DNA of 38,722 nucleotides, taken from a virus. Under the pieces are notes generated by a model. That model was not told the origin of the DNA and ran no database searches. It was given only the letters and a program-made list of their open reading frames with translations. Numbering within the stretch: position 1 is the stretch's first letter; every line of letters begins with the position of its first letter. The position numbers and the translations under genes are program-made. The stretch covers positions 1 to 38,722 of IMG/VR virus record IMGVR_UViG_3300020125_000129; one strand, given 5' to 3'. Below are positions 19,518 through 27,476 of the stretch, in pieces.

Positions 19518-21661
19518 TTATTGAACTCGGCCGCCCGGCCGCCTGCCGTTTGGGATAGTGCTCGAACAGCAGGCCGCACGTACTGCCCAATCTGTGCGCG
19601 CCGCTGCTCGTCCATCAGCAGTCGGTTGCGCAGCGCATCAGTCACACGCTGCCTTGCATCGGGGTTGGTTACGAACAGCCGGTTTGCCAACGCATCGGCC
19701 GTCGCCGGGGTCATGCCCTGGCCGAAGCGACGCACAAACATATTCTGACCGCCCTGAATGGCGCCCTGGAATGGGTGGCCGCTCAGGGCCAGCCGTATTG
19801 CCTGCATGGCAGGCCCGGACGGATCAATGCCCATATCCTCGCCGCCCGCTCCCAGCCGATGCGTCTGCGATCCGGCGCGGGGACCGACATTGCGCTCCAC
19901 GTCGGTGTAATCCACCTCGCGGCGCAGCGTCTCGTTTAGAGCAGTTCGCTCCTCAGGACTGAGTATGCTGCCCAGGCGGCGTTGCATCGTGTCGTCTTCC
20001 AGAAAGTCGCGTGCCGCGCCGGATGCCGACGCCGGATCACTGACCTTGTCGGAAAAGTTGCGTCCGGCACCGAGCCGGTAAGCGTCGCGCACGTCAGGTG
20101 GCCGCGACGGGTCCATGGCCTCCGCCACCCGGTCGCGGTCAGTGCGAAACGCCGCCTTGCCGGCCTGCGTCGCCTCCATCTGTGCCGTAGGGCCGCCCCA
20201 CGCCGCCCTGGCCTGGGCATAAGCCGGGTTATTTTCGTCCAGCAGACCGACCCATGTCCGGTTCATGTTGTTGACGGCGCGGCCCCGCTCATCGAGATGC
20301 AGGACGCCGGTCGTCTTATCCCGGTATGTTTCAACGATCTGGTCCATGCCGCGCTTGATTGCGTCCAGCGTCCGCATGTTGGGCACGCCGACGATGCGTG
20401 GCGTGCCATCCTCGTCATAGCGGATTGCCGGGTCGTGCGTCGGCACCTCGGCTTCGCCCCGCGCTCGCCGCGTGTTGTTCTCAATCCGCTGGATTTCCAG
20501 GCCCTGGCGCAACCCGGTCTGGCCGATTGGCTCGTCGATGATGTGCTGCATCCGATCGGTCATGCCGGCCGGCTTGCCGAACGCCTCGTCGTAAAGCGGC
20601 GGTGCCTCCGAGCTGCGCTGCGCTCGGCGGCCCGCGGTCGCTTCCGCTATGTCGGTGCCGCTGCCACCACCGAACGCCTCGTCGCCCGCCGTCATGAGCC
20701 GGTCTGGTCGGCCAGCGCGCCTGGCTTGCACGAAATCGTCCGCCGCCTGCATGGATGTCCCTGGCGTGTTGGCCGCGGTAGCGCCCAGGTTGATGGTGTT
20801 GCGCCCGCCCACGTCCACCAGCGCGGTGGGGTTGTCGCCAGCGGCGGCCATACGCGTCGCCGCATCGTCTACGCTGACGCCACCACGATCGAGCGACCGA
20901 ATGATCTGCCGGTCGGCCGCAGTCGGGGCATCGCGCCAGCCTAGTGAGTGGAACACGCGGCCAATCGCAGCCGGCGCGGCGGTGGCAATGCCCTTTATAG
21001 CCGGCGCCACCAGAGCACCCGTCCCAGCTCCGACCGCAGCGTCTTCTAGGCGAGATCCGACGCCTCCCTCACCTTCGCCGAACCCGGCAACGCCACCGGC
21101 CGCAGCGCCGCCGCCGGCTATACCGGCACCTGTCTGCAACCAGCCGGGAATAGCGGACATCATCGGATTGATCTTGGAGACGAGCGGCCCGAACAGGCCG
21201 GCTGCGCCAGATACCAGGCGACCTGCGCCAACTGCTGCGGCTGCCGGTGCGGCAACCACCATCGGCGCGACCGCACCCGCCACCTGGCCAGCGACGTTCG
21301 ACACCGGATTGGTCGCAGCATCGATGCGATTCTGCTCACGAGATGCAGCCACGCTCTGATCGTACGCCTGCCCCATAGTGGGGCGTCCCTCAGAGCCATG
21401 GATTAGATTGCCGATACCCTGAGCCAGCGCATCGGTGCCGCCACGCAATTCGTCGCCGAACCCGAAGGTAATACCCTTCACAGCACCACGCAGAGCGCTG
21501 CCGACCGTGGACGGCTCAGATCCCGGCAGCGGCTTCCATGTGCCGCCGTCGTTGACCATCTCAGTGCCGGTTTCGGGGTTCTTTGCACGCTGGGCCGGCG
21601 TCCATTGCCCGTCCTGCCCGAGCGTCAGGTAATTGCCCTGACCATCCGTTGCAATCGGCAT
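19514..21661 (-). CDS. Internal virion/ejection protein (gp16-like position)
   Basis: 715 residues, last gene of the structural operon. The N-terminus (ATDGQGNYLTLGQDGQWTPA) is a short adaptor-like motif common in phage internal proteins. A Gly/Ala-rich hydrophobic region follows (about 105-165 and 180-240, for example NVAGQVAGAVAPMVVAAPAA), suited to membrane insertion during DNA ejection. The rest is polar and helical. Known short-tailed phages place three ejection proteins here (P22 gp7, gp20, gp16); the last is the largest membrane-active one. TAATG junction with the preceding gene. Confidence 0.78.
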   Translation of the reverse strand: MPIATDGQGNYLTLGQDGQWTPAQRAKNPETGTEMVNDGGTWKPLPGSEPSTVGSALRGAVKGITFGFGDELRGGTDALAQGIGNLIHGSEGRPTMGQAYDQSVAASREQNRIDAATNPVSNVAGQVAGAVAPMVVAAPAAAAVGAGRLVSGAAGLFGPLVSKINPMMSAIPGWLQTGAGIAGGGAAAGGVAGFGEGEGGVGSRLEDAAVGAGTGALVAPAIKGIATAAPAAIGRVFHSLGWRDAPTAADRQIIRSLDRGGVSVDDAATRMAAAGDNPTALVDVGGRNTINLGATAANTPGTSMQAADDFVQARRAGRPDRLMTAGDEAFGGGSGTDIAEATAGRRAQRSSEAPPLYDEAFGKPAGMTDRMQHIIDEPIGQTGLRQGLEIQRIENNTRRARGEAEVPTHDPAIRYDEDGTPRIVGVPNMRTLDAIKRGMDQIVETYRDKTTGVLHLDERGRAVNNMNRTWVGLLDENNPAYAQARAAWGGPTAQMEATQAGKAAFRTDRDRVAEAMDPSRPPDVRDAYRLGAGRNFSDKVSDPASASGAARDFLEDDTMQRRLGSILSPEERTALNETLRREVDYTDVERNVGPRAGSQTHRLGAGGEDMGIDPSGPAMQAIRLALSGHPFQGAIQGGQNMFVRRFGQGMTPATADALANRLFVTNPDARQRVTDALRNRLLMDEQRRAQIGQYVRPAVRALSQTAGGRAAEFNN

Positions 21662-23907
21662 TACTGGATCACCTTAAAGCCCTTAGGCGGAGGTGGGACA
21701 GCGGCAGCGGATGAGCTAGCTGTCGGCGGTTTGTAGGCTGGTCCCGCATCACGGGTGAGGTTCGCCAGCACTGTCTCGCGGTTCTTGGCCTTCTGCGCCA
21801 GTACGGCCGGCTGGTCGCCTGGTTGTGGAATATACTGCTGTCTGGCATTGACGAACTCCGACTCAGAGATCGCCGCGCCGCTCTCCTTTCGCAGAACGGC
21901 GTTGATGAAATCACGCTCCGCCTGTATGTGCTGCTGAAACTCGGACGACACAAAACTATTGCCAGCAAGCGGCACTTTACCGAGCAACTGCTGCCAACGG
22001 CTCATCGCAGCCGGAGATGTATCGGTGATAATCGGCAAGGCATTTACCATGCGATCGGCAAATCCGGCGGCCTGGCTTTGCGGCTCTGTCATCTGCGGCG
22101 CCTTCGCCGCGCCCGGCGTTGTCAGTACCTCCGGCAGCGCGCCACCCGGAGGCTCCGGTAGAGACGACGGCAACCGTCGCGTGATCGTCGCGGCAATCGT
22201 TCCGCCTGGATTGTTGGGATCGGTGATCTGGAGTGCCTGCCCTCCCCTCTGTTGCAGCGCATAGTAGCTGCCGGCGTATTGTCGCTTCACTTCCTCCGAC
22301 GCTGAGCCGTCCCGGATTTCGTTGGCATGCTCATACAGATAGCTCTCGTGCTGGGCGTCTACGTCATTGCCCTGCACCGGGCGGCTCGCTGCTTTCGCTT
22401 CCTGAGCAGCTTTCTCGGCGGCCCGCTGGTCGGCCGCCTGCGACAACCGCAGTTGCTCTGCCTTCCGTTGGTCGTCCTGCTGCGCCAACCTCAGCCGCTC
22501 AGTATCCCGCTGCCCACCCTCCTGCGATAGCCGCAGGTTCTCAGCCGCTATCGCGTCGGCCTTCGCCTTCTCGTTGGCCGCCTGCGCGTCGTTCTGTGCC
22601 TGACGGACATCGCCGCGATACTTCTCCTGCCGGGCGAGGTTGGCATTCTGCCGCTGCTGCACCTCCTGCGTCAGTTGCGGGCCAGTCATGCCGGATCGCT
22701 TGGCGCGGTCGAGGTCTTTGTAATCCTGCCGCGTCAGGTGGTTTCCATCCATCTCGTCCGGGGCCGGAACTGCGACGGGCGCGACTAACGGAGGCGCTGT
22801 TGCCGCTGGAGGCTGTGGGGCCGGGGATGCTGGGGCTGCGGGCGGCGCTGCTGGTTGCGCCTGCGCCGTCGCTGGCAGTTGGTTGACGAGACCACCGCTC
22901 GGCAGTGCCCACAAGCCATCGACGCCAGCGACTGGCACCGGCTGCCCTGTGGCTGCGGCCTTCGCCTTCGCTTGGTCCGGCGGGAGTGGCGCCTGCGCCG
23001 CTGTGGTGGTCCCAGAGCCGGCTCCAGGCGCTGCTGGTGGCGTCCCGGCGCCGGGACCGGCTACCTGCACCGCGCCGGGGTTGCGGGCCACCACACCGCC
23101 TCCTGGGGCCGCCGGCTGGGCCGCTGGCCTGACAGTGGCCAATTGGTATTGGCCCTGCTCGTCCTTGATCCAGTCCTTTGGCCCCTTCTGCCATGGGGCA
23201 GCGCCGTATTTGCCATAGACCGCATTGAACACCTGATCCTGCACCGCTTCCGGCGCCTCGCGTGCCGTCGGGTACTTCGCCGGGTCCAGGCCGGCGAGTT
23301 GCATGCCCTCACGCCAGGTGCTGTTGACGAACTGATATTTGCCGGATGCGGTGGCGCCGCGCGCGTAGGCCGCTGGATCGGCCTTGGCCACGTAGTTCAG
23401 CGCCGTCGGATCGCCACCGGATTCCCGCGCCACGATGAGCGCCCGGTCGTGCTCGCGATCACCGGTAAGGCCGTCGCCTGGTGCCGCCGCGGTGCCACCA
23501 CCAACTGCGGGCGCCGCCGCGCCTGTGTTGAACCCCGGCGTCGGGATAGCCGTGCCCGCCTGACCCAGCTTGAACTGCTCCGCGCTCGATGTGCCCAACT
23601 GAAACAGCGCATGGGTCGCATCGTCACCGGGATAAGATGACGGCGCGTTCTTGAAGTAGCCGGGGGCCGCCGCCCGCGCGTTTGCCAGCAGCGTCGGATA
23701 CGCCGCAGCGCGTGCCTCCGGCGTCGTATACTGTGACAGCAGTGTGCCGGCGAGCCGCGACGCCATCTCCATCTCGTGGCCGCCGATGTCCTGCTGCTGC
23801 TGCAGGAGTTGGTTCTGGCCGCTCTGAAGATCGATCCCGGTCTTTCCCGAGATCGAGTCATACAGGATGTTCAGCGGGACCGAGCTGGAAACCTGGGTGC
23901 CTGACAT
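21661..23907 (-). CDS. Internal virion protein with lytic transglycosylase domain
   Basis: 748 residues. Residues about 150-250 form a lysozyme-like/transglycosylase domain: RALIVARESGGDPTALNYVA with catalytic Glu in ARESGG, then ASGKYQFVNSTWREG. A long Pro/Ala-rich linker (265-390) and a charged coiled coil follow, built of about 14-residue repeats (LRLSQ..DQR..E, about 455-505). The C-terminal motif SGAAISESEFVNARQQYIPQ and PGDQPAVLAQKAKNRE is characteristic of phage internal/ejection proteins. It should locally open peptidoglycan as DNA enters the cell. This virion lysin is the only recognisable muralytic enzyme in the genome. Confidence 0.88.
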   Translation of the reverse strand: MSGTQVSSSVPLNILYDSISGKTGIDLQSGQNQLLQQQQDIGGHEMEMASRLAGTLLSQYTTPEARAAAYPTLLANARAAAPGYFKNAPSSYPGDDATHALFQLGTSSAEQFKLGQAGTAIPTPGFNTGAAAPAVGGGTAAAPGDGLTGDREHDRALIVARESGGDPTALNYVAKADPAAYARGATASGKYQFVNSTWREGMQLAGLDPAKYPTAREAPEAVQDQVFNAVYGKYGAAPWQKGPKDWIKDEQGQYQLATVRPAAQPAAPGGGVVARNPGAVQVAGPGAGTPPAAPGAGSGTTTAAQAPLPPDQAKAKAAATGQPVPVAGVDGLWALPSGGLVNQLPATAQAQPAAPPAAPASPAPQPPAATAPPLVAPVAVPAPDEMDGNHLTRQDYKDLDRAKRSGMTGPQLTQEVQQRQNANLARQEKYRGDVRQAQNDAQAANEKAKADAIAAENLRLSQEGGQRDTERLRLAQQDDQRKAEQLRLSQAADQRAAEKAAQEAKAASRPVQGNDVDAQHESYLYEHANEIRDGSASEEVKRQYAGSYYALQQRGGQALQITDPNNPGGTIAATITRRLPSSLPEPPGGALPEVLTTPGAAKAPQMTEPQSQAAGFADRMVNALPIITDTSPAAMSRWQQLLGKVPLAGNSFVSSEFQQHIQAERDFINAVLRKESGAAISESEFVNARQQYIPQPGDQPAVLAQKAKNRETVLANLTRDAGPAYKPPTASSSAAAVPPPPKGFKVIQ

Positions 23908-24524
23908 CAGATGGTGCTCAGCGGCGCGTTATCAGTGAAACCGCCCGCCGACGGCCCACTGATCCAGCTCTGAAAGTCCTTGTTGGTCAGCAGCGCATTC
24001 GCGGCGGTCCCTAAGGAACTCGCCGTGTTTCCGTAAATTGAACTCTGTGCGTTGGCACCGCCGATCGCTGTAGCACCAGCGGCATTGGCCGTTGAAGCGC
24101 CGCCCGCCGCAGCGTTCTCGCCGAGCGTGGATAGCGCGTTGAGGCGAGAGAAGTACTGCCCGAAGTCGGAATTGGCTAATCCCTGACCGAATGTCTGCTC
24201 GGCCTGCAAAGCGGCACCGCTGCGGCCGAGGCCTTTCGCCGCTGCGCCGGCGTCTACTGCCCGTAGGCCCTCGCCCATCTGCCAGGCATATCCGGGCGAT
24301 GTCTGATAATTCGCCATGGCAGCATCAGCCGCCGGCTGCCCGTTAAGCCCCAGCAGATCGCCCTGTGCCTGAAGCGGCGCCAAGCCGGCTGTGCGATATG
24401 GCGACAGATCCTGCCGTTGCTGCTCGAACTGCTTCTGCGCCTGCGCCTGTCCTGCCTTCGCGGCACCGGACTGCAGCAACCCGCCACCAAGCGCTCCGGC
24501 AGCACTAACCCCAGCCGCCGCCAC
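23907..24524 (-). CDS. DNA transfer/ejection protein, 5' end probably frameshifted
   Basis: Product of 205 residues from GTG 24524. It resembles podovirus DNA transfer proteins: membrane-like AAAGVSAAGALGGGLLQSGA, then FEQQRQDLSPYRTAGLAPLQ, YQTSPGYAWQMGEGLRAVDA, and GLGRSGAALQAEQTFGQGLA. The real start seems to be ATG 24556: GGAGG lies 8 nt before it and the upstream stop is 3 nt before it. That frame ends after six codons (MTLSVN, TAA). Reading the main frame from that point by a -1 shift would give MTLSVN-LIPWAVAAAG, a natural N-terminus. So there is either a one-base deletion near 24536-24540 or a programmed shift. It is one of the three ejection proteins. Confidence 0.78.
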   Translation of the reverse strand: MAAAGVSAAGALGGGLLQSGAAKAGQAQAQKQFEQQRQDLSPYRTAGLAPLQAQGDLLGLNGQPAADAAMANYQTSPGYAWQMGEGLRAVDAGAAAKGLGRSGAALQAEQTFGQGLANSDFGQYFSRLNALSTLGENAAAGGASTANAAGATAIGGANAQSSIYGNTASSLGTAANALLTNKDFQSWISGPSAGGFTDNAPLSTI

Positions 24525-24559
24525 CGCCCACGGGATTAGTTTACACTGAGCGTCATAAC

Positions 24560-24904
24560 TCAGTCCTCCAAATCTAGAGTTGCGTGCTGCGACACCGCAG
24601 GCTCGTCGCCCTCGATGTGATCGACGTTGTGGATGCACGCCAGAGCCACGTCGTTGGTCAGCGTCAGGAACGTGTGCAACTCGTTCGCCGGTATCCGCAC
24701 CACCGCCGGCGCGCGGTAGTCGCCCAGCATCTCCTCGCCGCGCCAGGCCCGCACCGCACCACGCATCAGCAGCGTGAGATGTGGAAACTCGTGCGCGTGC
24801 TGCGGAAGCAATGTGCCGGCATCCGATACGCTCCAGAGCTTGCAGAATATACCCGCATACAGAACGAGTTCCGCCTCTTCCGGCTGGTGTTCAGCGCGCT
24901 GCAT
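24560..24904 (-). CDS. Cupin-fold protein
   Basis: 114 residues with a compact cupin pattern: LPQHAHEFPHLTLLMRGAVR (metal ligands H36, H38, perhaps H42), a turn, then RIPANELHTFLTL (H77). Cupins are small metal-binding barrels. Start ATG 24904 overlaps the oxygenase stop (TGATG); the stop lies 3 nt before the ATG of the ejection-protein gene. Paired with a 2OG-Fe(II) oxygenase inside the structural operon, it may act with it on the same substrate (inference). Confidence 0.78.
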   Translation of the reverse strand: MQRAEHQPEEAELVLYAGIFCKLWSVSDAGTLLPQHAHEFPHLTLLMRGAVRAWRGEEMLGDYRAPAVVRIPANELHTFLTLTNDVALACIHNVDHIEGDEPAVSQHATLDLED

Positions 24905-25455
24905 CACTCCACCCGCATCGAAACAATGAGTGTCACACGATCCGTCTCGCCCTCGTTCACCGTGCTGTGCGTCTTGAGGTTGTCGAACAACCACGCCTCG
25001 CCGACCTTCATGGTCACCCGCTCGTCGCCGCATGTGCTGTAGCAGCGATCGTTGCTCGCGAGCGGCAGATACGCCTTGGTGCGGAAGAACTCGGGATGCC
25101 ACCGCCCACGATCGTCGTGCGGCGCAACCTGCTGGCCGGCGGGCACTCTCGTGATGAGCACGCCGCCGAGCTGCACCGCCTCCAGCCGCGCCATCAGCCC
25201 GAACACGATGGGCCGAAGATGCGGCAGCGCGTGCCAGGCGGGATAGAACACCAGCGTGAACGGCTCGACGTAGGATTCGCGGGACACCAACTCGGCGGGA
25301 TCGCGGAACCGGACCCAGATGTCATCGGTTCCCTCGAACGAACCTACGCCGGCCGTGCGCGCGTTGTGCCGGTTCCAGAGCGCCGGTTGCCGGTAGAGAT
25401 CAAGCACAAGCGGCAACACCTCGACACCCGCCGCGATCTGCTGGAAGTGCCGCAT
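24904..25455 (-). CDS. 2-oxoglutarate/Fe(II)-dependent hydroxylase-like protein
   Basis: 183 residues of the aspartyl/asparaginyl beta-hydroxylase type. GGVLITRVPAGQQVAPHDD gives the first iron ligands H113 and D115, WLFDNLKTHSTVNEG the second His (H163), and TDRVTLIVSM the Arg (R173) that binds 2-oxoglutarate. The N-terminal third is predicted helical and Trp-rich. Start ATG 25455 follows GGAGG by about 4 nt. Such enzymes occur in the tail regions of many environmental phages; the substrate might be a tail or receptor-binding protein, or a host polypeptide. The gene overlaps the cupin start. Confidence 0.82.
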   Translation of the reverse strand: MRHFQQIAAGVEVLPLVLDLYRQPALWNRHNARTAGVGSFEGTDDIWVRFRDPAELVSRESYVEPFTLVFYPAWHALPHLRPIVFGLMARLEAVQLGGVLITRVPAGQQVAPHDDRGRWHPEFFRTKAYLPLASNDRCYSTCGDERVTMKVGEAWLFDNLKTHSTVNEGETDRVTLIVSMRVE

Positions 25456-25473
25456 CACCCCTCCGGGGACATT

Positions 25474-25992
25474 CTAACGTGCTCTACGCGCCCTGATGGC
25501 GCCGCTGGCCGTCACCCCGCCGCTGAAGAACCCCACGGCCACCACCCACACCGTCGTGGCCGCCGTGACGTTGTAGCGCCGCGGTGCTGTGGCCAGTTGC
25601 TGCTGCGTCGAGCCTGGCGGGATCGTGGCGTTGATGAGCACGTCAATCCCGCCAACACCGCAGCCGAACGCGGATAACGTGCCGCCCGAGGCCACGAACT
25701 GCACATGGCCCGACACGTCCCAGTCGCCCGCCGTCAGCGACAGCGACACGACGTTGGCACTTGCTGCGTTGGTCAGAGGCGTCGAGGCGCTCGCGGTCAG
25801 GTATTCGCCGATGTCACCGGCCGCCGCGTCGGAACCGTCCGTCACGCCCTTGCGCAGCAGCTCCGGCATCGCCGCCAGAGCATCCGCCACGCGCTGGTGA
25901 TACGCCGTCCAGGCATGCGTCTGCTGCCCGTCGTCGGCCACCGGCACCTCGTTGACGGGTGGCGACACCCGCAGGTCGGCCACGCCCGACAT
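25474..25992 (-). CDS. Tail/neck-associated beta-rich structural protein
   Basis: 172 residues. The N-terminal third is helical (QTHAWTAYHQRVADALAAMP). The C-terminal two thirds is a beta-rich domain: NVVSLSLTAGDWDVSGHVQF, then VLINATIPPGSTQQQL, and TTVWVVAVGFFSGGVTASGA. The SLTAGDWDVSG motif recurs in small structural proteins of proteobacterial phages. It shares TGATG-type coupling with the gp10-like gene and occupies the place where P22 has the tail needle, but it is too short and not visibly trimeric coiled coil, so I do not call it a needle. Confidence 0.7.
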   Translation of the reverse strand: MSGVADLRVSPPVNEVPVADDGQQTHAWTAYHQRVADALAAMPELLRKGVTDGSDAAAGDIGEYLTASASTPLTNAASANVVSLSLTAGDWDVSGHVQFVASGGTLSAFGCGVGGIDVLINATIPPGSTQQQLATAPRRYNVTAATTVWVVAVGFFSGGVTASGAIRARRAR

Positions 25993-27476
25993 CAGGATGA
26001 TCCAGCACTGATCTCGGCGTCGATCGCATACAGCGTAACGCGGCCCGCGGTGACGATGCTGAACACCCTCTGACGGAACGAGCCGAGACGGGTGGTGTAA
26101 ACCCGCTGGCGGCGGCCGGCTGTATCGGCGCTGCCGGTATAGAGGGTGCGCGCCCCGCCGGTGTAATTCCAGCCGCCGTCGTCGGACCAGATCAGCGCCA
26201 CGTCCACATCGCCGCCGGTTTCCATCTCGACTTCCAACCGGCTGCAGAAGGCGCGGCGCGTGCCGGCCCAGAGTGGCGGCGTTATGATCTGGCGCATCAC
26301 CTGCACGCCGGCCTCGGTCGCATCAGACGCCGACATGACATAGCTTTTGCCATCGGTGCTGCTGCCGAACACGTACGTGGAACTGAGCCGGCCCACCGCG
26401 CCCGGCAGCCATTTGCCCAAGCCGTCCACCGTACTGGAGCGGTCGTGCCACAGCTTGGTCGCGCAGTCATACACCAGCGTGCGAGTGCCGAACGTGATCG
26501 CATAGAACCAGTGGCCATCCCACATGAATGCCAGGGCGGTGGTCACGGCGGCGGGCGTCTCGCCCCGGATGATCGCCTCGATGGCGTGGGTCGAAACCCG
26601 CACCGCGGCATAGCCTTGGGACCGCACCACGATACCGGCATTGGTCAGCCAGAAGATCGAGCCGTCGCACTCCACAAACGATTTGATGGCCGTGGTGCCG
26701 TGATTTATCACACCGCCCGCGCGGCGGCGGAACGGGAAGAAGGAGATCCCCGGCGTCGTTTCCAGCCCGGACGAACCGGCATCATACCAGACTTCCACGT
26801 CCTCGTTGCCGATCAGCCACAACTCGCCCCGCAGCACCAGTACGCGGCGCAGCAGGTTCGGGACGCCATCGGCGTAGGCGAAGTCCAGCGCATCAAAGGC
26901 GGTCGGGTCGAGCAGCAGCGAGGTAAAGAACTGCGAGTCGAGGTCGTCCGAGGTGAACACGAAATAGCCGTCGAGATACGCCACCGACCGAGCACCCGGA
27001 AACGTCCCGCCTATCTGATTGACCGCAGTATCGTTGTGCCCGCAGGTGAAAGCGTTGGGCGGCACGCACACCACCACGGCGTTGACGCCGACCGCGATGG
27101 TACTCATCAGGTTCTGCGGATAGTCGGCGCCGGACGGCGTGCCGATATCGCCGAGATCCTGCACGACGATCGGCCCGTTGAACACCAGTTGCCCCAGCCG
27201 GTAGAAATGGGTGCCGGAGACGACGTAGAGCGCGCTGGGCCAGTCGCCGTTCATCGCGGTGACCGGCCCGGTGCCGAACGTCCAGCCGCTATCCACCAAG
27301 CCGGGGGTAGGCACCAGCGCCACCTCGGTGCGCGCGTCGGACGGCGCCTGCTCGGCGTGCAGGTTCAGCAGGAACTTCGCCGACAGCGGCACCGATGCGT
27401 GCTGATACGACTCCAGCGGAAACGGTATCCGCTTCATGCCGCTCGCCGGTTGGGCTTGTTGCTGCGTCCCCGACAT
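25992..27476 (-). CDS. P22 gp10-like packaged-DNA stabilisation / tail hub protein
   Basis: 494 residues resembling the P22 gp10 family of tail hub proteins that close the portal after packaging. Marks are the start MKRIPFPLESYQHASVPLSA with NLHAEQAP (P22 family: short N-terminal strand then PTPGL), repeated strand pairs (ALYVVSGTHFYRLG, SVAYLDGYFVFTSDD, LRGELWLIGNEDVEVWYDAG, SIFWLTNAGIVVRSQGY), and WFYAITFGTRTLVYDCATKLWHD, consistent with a beta-propeller. It follows a tailspike gene rather than gp4, because spike and fibre genes are inserted between them. Confidence 0.86.
   Translation of the reverse strand: MSGTQQQAQPASGMKRIPFPLESYQHASVPLSAKFLLNLHAEQAPSDARTEVALVPTPGLVDSGWTFGTGPVTAMNGDWPSALYVVSGTHFYRLGQLVFNGPIVVQDLGDIGTPSGADYPQNLMSTIAVGVNAVVVCVPPNAFTCGHNDTAVNQIGGTFPGARSVAYLDGYFVFTSDDLDSQFFTSLLLDPTAFDALDFAYADGVPNLLRRVLVLRGELWLIGNEDVEVWYDAGSSGLETTPGISFFPFRRRAGGVINHGTTAIKSFVECDGSIFWLTNAGIVVRSQGYAAVRVSTHAIEAIIRGETPAAVTTALAFMWDGHWFYAITFGTRTLVYDCATKLWHDRSSTVDGLGKWLPGAVGRLSSTYVFGSSTDGKSYVMSASDATEAGVQVMRQIITPPLWAGTRRAFCSRLEVEMETGGDVDVALIWSDDGGWNYTGGARTLYTGSADTAGRRQRVYTTRLGSFRQRVFSIVTAGRVTLYAIDAEISAGSS

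Noticed and set aside
19982-20944. Rightward open frame of 320 codons inside the ejection protein gene
   Set aside because: Antisense to a 715-residue frame in a continuous operon; no motif, no Shine-Dalgarno, Arg/His-rich composition.
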